Positions 58,260 to 64,000 of a DNA stretch of 64,000 bases are shown piece after piece; position 1 is the first letter of the stretch, and each line of letters starts with the position of its first letter. The DNA is taken from NCBI RefSeq assembly GCF_002262875.1, contig NZ_NKYE01000007.1, positions 293,076 through 357,075 on the forward strand. The letters run 5' to 3'. This stretch comes from Amycolatopsis antarctica (GTDB lineage Bacteria > Actinomycetota > Actinomycetes > Mycobacteriales > Pseudonocardiaceae). Made by a program: the position numbers and the translations under genes. The notes beneath the pieces are model-generated. The model was given only the letters and a program-made list of their open reading frames with translations. It searched no databases and was not told the origin of the DNA.

Positions 58260-59546
58260 GTGCAAAACGAGTTGGCGACCCGGACCAGTAACTCCTCCAG
58301 GCGTGACTGGTTGGTAGTAGCGCTGACCGAGATCGTCCTGGTGGTCATCGTGTTGGCTTGGAAGCGACTGGATGGCCTGGACCTGGAGGTTTACCGCCTC
58401 GGTGCCGAGGCCCTGGCATCGTCCGGTGATCCGTACGGCCCACTGCCGCCCACCCGGGATGGCACGGTACTTCCGTTCACCTATCCGCCGGCCGCCGCGC
58501 TCCTTTTCCTGCCACTCGTGCTGGTACCGATCGATGTGGCCCTGGTGGCACTGACCGTTGTCTCCGTGCTCGGTATCGGGGTTTCCGCCGGGCTGTGTTT
58601 CATTCGATACGATCGGAAGATCGTTATGGTCGGCGCATCCGCGGTGGCCGTGCAGGTAGTCGCGTTGTTCAGTGAACCGGTACGGTCGACGCTCGGTTTT
58701 GGTCAGATCAATATTCTGCTGATGTTGCTAGTGGCGGTCGACCTGCTGGCGCCGATGCGCCGCTGGCCACGAGGAGTCCTCGTGGGCGTCGCGGCCGCGA
58801 TAAAGTTGACCCCGATAGTGTTCGTGCTCTTCTTCCTGTTCGGGAAAGACCGTCGTGCGGCGGTGCGCTCGGCGCTGGCTTTCGTCGGCTGTGCGTTGGT
58901 TGCGGGCCTGTTGTTCCCGAGCGCGTCGGTCAAGTACTGGACGGACCTGGTGTTCGCCAGTAGCCGCATCGGTGACCCCGGCTACATCGGCAATCAGTCG
59001 ATTCGTGGACTTGTCGCTCGGTCCGGCCTCGGCAATACCTGGCAAACCGTGGCCTGGATCGCCGCGGCGCTGCTGGTGCTCGCCGCGACGATATGGATCA
59101 CCCGTCGCGCGGTGGCTGTCGCGGAACCCGTACTCGCGACGTGTGCCTGCGCGATAGGTGGCTTGCTGATGTCCCCGGTGTCCTGGACGCATCACTGGGT
59201 ATGGGGCGTTCCGGTCCTGGGAGTCATCACCTATCTCGGCCTACGCGGGAGTCGGAGACAACTGATCTCGGCTGTCGCTCTGGCGTCGGTGGCACTGTTC
59301 CTCTTCATCGACAGTCCGTTGTGGGATCACCGCGACATCTGGCTACCGCGGGAAAGCTATGTTCTGACCGGTCTGTTGCTACTCGGCGCGCTGGCCTGGA
59401 TCGTCGGCAGCACACACCGGCCGCGGAGCATTGACAGCTGCCCCGGGCCATCCCCAGCACCCGCCCGGTCGGTCAGCACGCTCAGCCGCGCAGGTCGCGG
59501 TACGCCGTCGCCGCGCCCGGATGCAGTGGCACCCGCCCGGTGGTGA
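58260..59546 (+). CDS. GT87-family polyprenol-phosphate mannosyltransferase-like membrane protein
   Basis: A 428-residue protein with about ten hydrophobic segments. The start is GTG 58260 with GAGGA five bases upstream. The family landmark is 'GLDLEVYRLGAEALASSGDP' followed by YGPLP, with the catalytic Asp in the first loop, then 'PFTYPPAAALLFLPL' near residue 78, 'FGQINILLMLLVAVDL' near 145 and 'KLTPIVFVLFFLFGKDR' near 182. These are the DUF2029/GT-C transferases (PimE, mannosyl or arabinosyl transferases) that add sugars to lipids outside the membrane. The C terminus overlaps the convergent TAXI gene by 65 bases, so its last 20 residues may be recent. Confidence 0.87.
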   Translation: MQNELATRTSNSSRRDWLVVALTEIVLVVIVLAWKRLDGLDLEVYRLGAEALASSGDPYGPLPPTRDGTVLPFTYPPAAALLFLPLVLVPIDVALVALTVVSVLGIGVSAGLCFIRYDRKIVMVGASAVAVQVVALFSEPVRSTLGFGQINILLMLLVAVDLLAPMRRWPRGVLVGVAAAIKLTPIVFVLFFLFGKDRRAAVRSALAFVGCALVAGLLFPSASVKYWTDLVFASSRIGDPGYIGNQSIRGLVARSGLGNTWQTVAWIAAALLVLAATIWITRRAVAVAEPVLATCACAIGGLLMSPVSWTHHWVWGVPVLGVITYLGLRGSRRQLISAVALASVALFLFIDSPLWDHRDIWLPRESYVLTGLLLLGALAWIVGSTHRPRSIDSCPGPSPAPARSVSTLSRAGRGTPSPRPDAVAPARW

Positions 59547-60426
59547 CCAGTGAGCGCTGGTCCAGGTACTGCGTGCCGAGCGCCTGCGGGGGAACCAGCG
59601 ACGGTGCCCGGGACACCAGCACGCGGGCGATCGCGTCGGCCACCTCGTCCGGCAGCCACGGCGCCGACACCAGCAGGTTCGGCACACCGATCGTCGGCAC
59701 CGCACGCGCGGCCCCGTAGCCGCCCTCCGGCACGGCGACCCGCTCGTACGCCGAGCCGTGCGCGGCCTGCATCGCGGGCAGTTGCGCCACCGTCTCGACC
59801 AGCCGGATCGGCCGCCGCGCGGCGAGCGCGGCGAGCGCCGGGGTGGGCACCCCGCCGGACCAGAGCAGCGCGTCGATCGTGCCGCCCTCCAGCGCGGTGA
59901 TCGCCTCCGCCAGCGGCCGGTGGTCCACCCCGGCCACCAGCCCGGTCGCCGCGAGCAGCCGCTCACCGAAGATCGCCGCCCCGGAACCGTCCGCGCCAAG
60001 GGAGATCCGCCCGCCGGACAGGTCCGTGACCGTCCACACCGGACTGTCCGCGAGGACGACGAGCTGCATGTAGTTCTCGTAGACCCGGCCGATCGCGCGC
60101 AGCGGCGAGGGCTCGGTGAACGGTGCCTCCCCCGCGTGCGCCGAGGACGCCACGTCCGCGAGCACCAGGGCGAGGTCGGCGGAACCGTCGCGGACGCGGC
60201 CGAGGTTGTCCGCGCTGCCCGCCGTCGCGACGACCTCGCAGCGCAGATCCGGCTCCACCGCACCGATCTGCGCCGCCAGCAACTGCCCGAACTCGACGTA
60301 GAAACCGCCCGGTTCCCCGGCCGCCACCACCAGCCCGCGATCCGGTCCCGGATACGTACCGGGACCGCAGGCCGCCACGGCGAAGCCCAGCCCGCCGAGC
60401 AGCACCGTTCGCCGCGACGCCCTCAC
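59482..60426 (-). CDS. TAXI-family solute-binding lipoprotein
   Basis: A 314-residue periplasmic-type binding protein. The signal has a twin-Arg-like 'RRTVLLGGLGFAVAAC' with a lipobox ending in AAC, so it is a lipoprotein. The TAXI pattern is seen in 'VVAAGEPGGFYVEFGQLLAA' (near residue 33), 'ATAGSADNLGRVRDGSADL' near 68, and 'GGRISLGADGSGAAIFGERL' near 139. TAXI proteins usually feed TRAP transporters, yet no TRAP membrane genes are here. Instead the gene overlaps the end of the histidine kinase gene (GTGA), which suggests that it presents a ligand to that kinase. Confidence 0.88.
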   Translation of the reverse strand: MRASRRTVLLGGLGFAVAACGPGTYPGPDRGLVVAAGEPGGFYVEFGQLLAAQIGAVEPDLRCEVVATAGSADNLGRVRDGSADLALVLADVASSAHAGEAPFTEPSPLRAIGRVYENYMQLVVLADSPVWTVTDLSGGRISLGADGSGAAIFGERLLAATGLVAGVDHRPLAEAITALEGGTIDALLWSGGVPTPALAALAARRPIRLVETVAQLPAMQAAHGSAYERVAVPEGGYGAARAVPTIGVPNLLVSAPWLPDEVADAIARVLVSRAPSLVPPQALGTQYLDQRSLVTTGRVPLHPGAATAYRDLRG

Positions 60427-61826
60427 GACGCCGCCTCCCCGCCGGACTCCGCGGGCAGGTCAACCCGCACTTCGAGACCGCCCCCGTCCGCGGGAACCAC
60501 CCGCAGGATGCCGCCGCGCGCGGTCACCAGCCGGTCGGCGATCGCCAGGCCCAGCCCCGATCCCGGCGCGGCGCGGTCACGGCCGGACCGCCAGAACCGT
60601 TCGGTCAGCCGGCCGAGGTCCGCCTCGGCAACGCCGGGCCCGTCGTCGGCGACCACCAGCAGCACCCGGCCGCCGGAGGTCGCGCAGTCGCAGCGGAGGG
60701 TGGCGCCCTCGCCCGCGTACTTGATCGCGTTGTCCAGCAGCACGTCGAGTACCTGAGCCAGTTCCGACTCCGCGCAGCCGGCGAATACCGGGGAACCGGG
60801 GACGGTCTGCTCGATCCGCGAACCGGCCGCCTCGGCGGCGGAGGTCCAGGCGTCGACCCGTTCGGCGAGCACCGCCACAACCTCGCATGTGGACGGTTCG
60901 GCCTCGCTGCTGGCCAGGTCGGTGGCCGTGCTGTCGGCGGAGGCGAGGGTGAGCATCCCGTCCAGCAGGGACTCCAGCCGTTCCAGCTCCACCACCAGCG
61001 GACGGTGCCGCCTGCCGTCCTCGCCCGGCCGGGCGGCGAGCGTGTCCACGCGCAGCCGCAGCGCGGCCAGCGGGGTACGCAACTGGTGCGAGGCGTCGTC
61101 GACCAGCCTGCGCTGCCGGTCCGCCGACTCGGCCAGCGCCTCGGACATGCGGTTGAACGAGTCCGCCAGCCCGCGCAGCTCGGCCGGTCCGGCGACGACG
61201 TCGACGTGGGCGCCGGACCGGCCGGAGGTCACCGCGCGCACCCCGTCGTCGAGCTGCGCGACCGGCCGCAGCACCCACCGGGCCAGCCGGAAGACGAGCA
61301 GCACGCAGGCGATCGCGGCGACCGCGGCGGCGAGCAGGACCAGCGCCCAGCGCGCGGTGATCTCGCCGGCAGCCGGTGCCACGGACGAGCGGAGCACCAC
61401 CGCGCCGGTGACCCGGGTGCCGGTACCGATCGGCTGGGTGAACAGCACGTCGCCGCCGGACCACGGGCGCAGGTTCGTCGGCAGCACCGCGGGCTGGTTG
61501 CGCAGCGCCGCGTCGATCGCCGCCGCCACCTCTGGCTCCCCCGAGGTCATGCCGTTCTCCACGATGACGCGACGCCGGGCGTCGACGATCACGACGCCCT
61601 CGGCGTACAGCCCGGTGTGTGCCCTGACCTCGCTGACGAGCTGGGTACGGTCGCCACCCGCCGTGACCTCCTGTGCGATCGCGGTGAACCGGTCCAGGTC
61701 GGTGGTGCGGGAAAGTACGAACTGCTGCGTCCGGTTGGCGGCCGTGCTGTCCAGCAGCGGGACGGCGAAGGCCGCCACCGCCGCCAGCGAGAACGCGAGC
61801 AGCACCAGCAGCAGACGGCGGCGCAC
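60423..61826 (-). CDS. Sensor histidine kinase
   Basis: A 467-residue kinase starting at GTG 61826. Two membrane helices (residues about 3-25 and 150-175) enclose an extracytoplasmic sensor domain of about 125 residues. Then come HAMP (about 178-230) and the H-box 'RLVDDASHQLRTPLAAL' near 242. The ATPase has N-box 'DVLLDNAIKYAGEG', G1 'VVADDGPGVAEADLG' and G2 'GSGLGLAIADRLV'. It lies three bases after the response regulator stop and overlaps the TAXI gene start. Together these look like a TctDE/BctDE-type system for sensing an organic acid. Confidence 0.92.
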   Translation of the reverse strand: MRRRLLLVLLAFSLAAVAAFAVPLLDSTAANRTQQFVLSRTTDLDRFTAIAQEVTAGGDRTQLVSEVRAHTGLYAEGVVIVDARRRVIVENGMTSGEPEVAAAIDAALRNQPAVLPTNLRPWSGGDVLFTQPIGTGTRVTGAVVLRSSVAPAAGEITARWALVLLAAAVAAIACVLLVFRLARWVLRPVAQLDDGVRAVTSGRSGAHVDVVAGPAELRGLADSFNRMSEALAESADRQRRLVDDASHQLRTPLAALRLRVDTLAARPGEDGRRHRPLVVELERLESLLDGMLTLASADSTATDLASSEAEPSTCEVVAVLAERVDAWTSAAEAAGSRIEQTVPGSPVFAGCAESELAQVLDVLLDNAIKYAGEGATLRCDCATSGGRVLLVVADDGPGVAEADLGRLTERFWRSGRDRAAPGSGLGLAIADRLVTARGGILRVVPADGGGLEVRVDLPAESGGEAAS

Positions 61827-61829
61827 CGC

Positions 61830-62489
61830 TCAGCCCTCCAGCCGGAAACCGAAACCGCGGATCGTGGTGAGCATCCCCGGACGGCGCAGCTTGGCGCGCA
61901 ACTGCGTCAGGTGCACGTCCAGCGAACGGGACACGGCCAGGTAGGCGTCGCCCCAGACCTCGTCGAGGAGCTGTTGCCTGCTCACCGCCGCGCCACGGTT
62001 GCGCGCCAGTACCGCGAGAATCTCGAACTCCTTCGCCGTCAGCTCCACCTCCCGCGCGCCCGCGGTGACCCGCCGGGCGTCCAGGTCGATGCGCAGGTCG
62101 CGGACCTCGACGACGCCGTGCGCCCCGCGTTGCGCCACCGGTGCCCGCCTGCCGACGGCGTCGATGCGGGCGAGCAGTTCGGCGAGTCGGACGGGTTTGA
62201 CCAGGTAGTCGTCCGCACCGAGACGCAGCCCCCGGACGACGGAGCGTTCGTCGCCGCGCGCGGTCAGCACGATCACCGGGACGGAGTCGAGTTTCCGCAG
62301 CTTCCGCAGCACTTCCAGACCGTCCACATCGGGCAGTCCGAGGTCGAGCAGCACCAGGTCGGCGTCTCGGTGGCGGGTCAGCGCGTCGGCACCCCTGGCC
62401 ACCCGCTCGGCGGTGTGGTCGTGCGCCTCCAGCGCGCCGACGACCGCGTCGGCGACCCCGTCGTCGTCCTCGACCAGCAGAACCCGCAT
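61830..62489 (-). CDS. OmpR-family response regulator
   Basis: A 219-residue regulator. The receiver covers residues 1-115: acidic pair in 'LLVEDDDGVADAV', phospho-Asp in 'LVLLDLGLPDVDG' (about 51), Thr in 'VIVLTARGD', and Lys in 'DDYLVKPVRL'. The winged helix covers about 125-219 ('VELTAKEFEILAVLARNRG', 'DVHLTQLRAKLR', 'IRGFGFRLEG'). It is the first gene of the three-gene unit regulator-kinase-TAXI, and divergent from the Nramp-like gene across 92 bases; the latter could be its target. Confidence 0.93.
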   Translation of the reverse strand: MRVLLVEDDDGVADAVVGALEAHDHTAERVARGADALTRHRDADLVLLDLGLPDVDGLEVLRKLRKLDSVPVIVLTARGDERSVVRGLRLGADDYLVKPVRLAELLARIDAVGRRAPVAQRGAHGVVEVRDLRIDLDARRVTAGAREVELTAKEFEILAVLARNRGAAVSRQQLLDEVWGDAYLAVSRSLDVHLTQLRAKLRRPGMLTTIRGFGFRLEG

Positions 62490-62581
62490 GACCGGGAACG
62501 GTAGCCGTCATTCCTAAGCGACTGTAAAGAGTGCTTGCCGAGGTCTTTGCCGCCGAGTACCGCGGGGTTACCTTTCCTGCC

Positions 62582-63874
62582 ATGTCGAGCGAACTGGATC
62601 ACAATGATGTGGCCCCTTCCCCTCCGGTCGGGTGGCGTGCCCGCCTCAAGCAGGTCGGGCCGGGAATCATGGCGGCGGCCACCGGCGTCGGCGCGGGGGA
62701 CCTGGTGGCGACCATGGTGGCCGGTTCGCGCTACGGCTACACGCTGCTGTGGGCGGTCGTCCTGGGCACCGTGTTCAAGCTCGCGCTCGGTGAGGCGGTC
62801 GGCCGGTTCCACCTCACGTCCGGGCGGACGATCCTGTCCGGCTGGCGCACGCTCGGCCAGTGGGCGCTGATCTACTTCGGCGCGTACGCGGTGATCTGGG
62901 GCTTCGTCTACGGTGCCACCGCCATGTCGGCCTCGGCGCTGCCGCTGAACGCGCTGTTCCCCGGGATCTCGGTGCGGTACTGGGCGATGATCTGCGGCCT
63001 GCTCGGTTTCGCGCTGGTCTGGTTCGGCCGGTACGCCTTGCTGGAAAAGCTGATGACGGTGTTCGTCGGGATCATGTTCGTCACCGTCGTCGGGACGGCG
63101 ATCCTGGTGGCCCCGAACATCGGCGGTGTCTTCAGCGGACTGGCGCCGAAGCTGCCGGACGGTTCGCTGGTCTACGTACTCGGCCTGGTCGGCGGCGTCG
63201 GCGGCACCATCACCATGGCCGCGTACGGCTACTGGACGATGGCGAAGGGCTGGCGCGGCCCGAAGTGGCTGCCGATGATGCGGCTGGACAACACGGTCGG
63301 CTACATCACCACCGGCATCTTCGTGCTCGCCATGCTGATCGTCGGCTCGGAGCTGCTGCTCGGCCAGGAGGTCGTCAAGGGCGACAAGGGCCTGCTGCTT
63401 CTCGGCGACACGCTCGCCGCCGACTACGGCCAGTGGGCCAGGATCCCGTTCCTAATCGGATTCTTCGCGGTCGCGTTCTCCTCCATCATCGGCGTGTGGA
63501 ACGGCGTCAGCCTGCTGTTCGCCGACTGGTGGCGGACGTTCCGGCTGCCCAAGAACGCGGGGCCGGAGGACGTCGAGACCTACGAGCAGAAGGCGGGTCA
63601 GCGCAGCCCCGTCTACCGCGGGTACGTGCTGTGGCTGACCTTCCCGCCGATGATCCTGCTCTTCCTGGACGAACCGTTCGGGCTGACCGTCGCCTACGGG
63701 GCGCTCGGCGCGATGTTCATGCCGTTCCTGGCGGGCACCCTGCTGGTCCTGCTGAACCGGCACACGCTGGCGAAGGAAGGCCGGTCCGGCTGGCTGTCGA
63801 ACGGTCTGCTCACCCTGTGCCTGGCGTTGTTCGCCTACCTGGCCTACACCGAGGTGGCCAAGCTCTTCGCCTGA
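62582..63874 (+). CDS. Nramp-family transporter lacking the usual metal motifs
   Basis: A 430-residue membrane protein with about eleven helices. Helix 1 starts 'LKQVGPGIMAAATGVGAGDL' where canonical Nramp has 'DPGN': here it is 'GAGD'. Helix 6 reads 'GGTITMAAYGYWTMAKGW' in place of the 'MPH' metal motif. So the ligands for manganese or iron are missing, as in the Nramp-related magnesium or non-canonical groups. The substrate is unknown. The start is ATG 62582. The ORF ends 24 bases before the end of another gene on the other strand. Confidence 0.87.
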   Translation: MSSELDHNDVAPSPPVGWRARLKQVGPGIMAAATGVGAGDLVATMVAGSRYGYTLLWAVVLGTVFKLALGEAVGRFHLTSGRTILSGWRTLGQWALIYFGAYAVIWGFVYGATAMSASALPLNALFPGISVRYWAMICGLLGFALVWFGRYALLEKLMTVFVGIMFVTVVGTAILVAPNIGGVFSGLAPKLPDGSLVYVLGLVGGVGGTITMAAYGYWTMAKGWRGPKWLPMMRLDNTVGYITTGIFVLAMLIVGSELLLGQEVVKGDKGLLLLGDTLAADYGQWARIPFLIGFFAVAFSSIIGVWNGVSLLFADWWRTFRLPKNAGPEDVETYEQKAGQRSPVYRGYVLWLTFPPMILLFLDEPFGLTVAYGALGAMFMPFLAGTLLVLLNRHTLAKEGRSGWLSNGLLTLCLALFAYLAYTEVAKLFA

Positions 63875-63898
63875 GAGGGTGTGGTGAAACCTTGGTGG

Positions 63899-64000
63899 TC
63901 AGGGTGTGAGGTCGTCTGCTAGGCGTTGGGCTGCCTCGGTCTCGATGGGGCCGTGAGGTTCGACGTTTTCGCCTGCTAGCCGTGCGGCCATCAATCGGAT
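63899..64000 (-). CDS. C-terminal end of an unrecognised protein
   Basis: The last 33 codons of a frame that enters from the right edge on the minus strand, ending at TGA (63899-63901). The peptide ends 'GENVEPHGPIETEAAQRLAD' then DLTP. I do not recognise it with confidence. The bases just after its stop (63875-63898, GAGGGTGTGGTGAAACC and on) could be the end of an insertion sequence, in which case this is a transposase, but this is a guess. Confidence 0.4.
   Translation of the reverse strand: MRLMAARLAGENVEPHGPIETEAAQRLADDLTP

Noticed and set aside
60123..62504. Open plus-strand frame of nearly 800 codons over the kinase operon
   Set aside because: It is antisense to three well-supported overlapping genes and has a low-complexity Arg/Pro/Gly composition.
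63875..63898. Insertion sequence end at the right edge
   Set aside because: The short piece has no partner end in the window, and the partial protein is not recognised, so an insertion sequence is only a guess.

Overview
This window is high-GC actinobacterial DNA, most likely from a member of the Pseudonocardiaceae such as Amycolatopsis or a relative. Pointers are the frequent GTG and TTG starts, FadE5/FabG4/HtdX/FadA2-type lipid genes, an XRE+DUF397 pair, TipA-type and HxlR-type regulators, a DUF3072 protein, tripeptidyl-peptidase-like S33 hydrolases and DrrAB-like transporters. The genus is an inference. No rRNA, tRNA, CRISPR array or phage was seen.

Layout. 1-6.7 kb: the edge of a VOC protein, a LuxR-type regulator with an atypical receiver, fadE5, two small GlsB-like membrane proteins, a VanW-domain protein and a GroES-like protein. 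6.7-12.3 kb (minus strand): NHL/thioredoxin protein with a small lipoprotein in front, a tandem SRPBCC protein and a large membrane-anchored repeat protein. 12.4-15.1 kb: amino-acid ABC importer. 15.2-18.8 kb: ATP-grasp / alpha-E / transglutaminase operon. 18.8-28 kb: membrane and secreted proteins, RidA/HxlR, an internally deleted patatin, HxlR/VOC, XRE+DUF397 and an M20 peptidase. 28.5-32.3 kb: branched-chain 2-oxoacid dehydrogenase operon bkdABC. 32.3-35.1 kb: TetR plus ABC exporter. 35-39.5 kb: DUF885 hydrolase, pentapeptide protein, FxsA and an SCP2-like protein. 39.6-43.9 kb: TetR, htdX-fabG4 and a divergent thiolase. 44.3-51 kb: DrrAB-like exporter, DoxX, TipA-like regulator, GDPD and AAA ATPase, then a candidate structured RNA. 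51-55.8 kb: DUF3072, a CMD protein, a monocarboxylate symporter pair and a secreted S33 peptidase. 56-58.2 kb: a distinctly AT-richer island. 58.2-63.9 kb: GT87 transferase, a response regulator / kinase / TAXI operon and an Nramp-like transporter. The right edge holds the end of an unrecognised gene.

Three observations stand out. First, a dispersed family of about 22-bp near-palindromes centred on GTCGAC occurs only between genes. It comes in pairs with a fixed 33-bp start-to-start distance, and twice as a triplet with a 42-bp second step. Second, the AT-rich island carries a tendamistat-like alpha-amylase inhibitor, a secreted barnase/RNase Sa-like protein with Glu-to-Asp changes at key positions, and a barstar-like immunity protein, closed by a strong hairpin. 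Third, a shared 14-bp operator (YTACYGRCSGGTAR) lies before fadE5, between fabG4 and the thiolase, and before the TetR gene. It suggests one lipid-oxidation regulon spread over 40 kb.

All assignments come from reading translations and DNA by eye. No database search was run.
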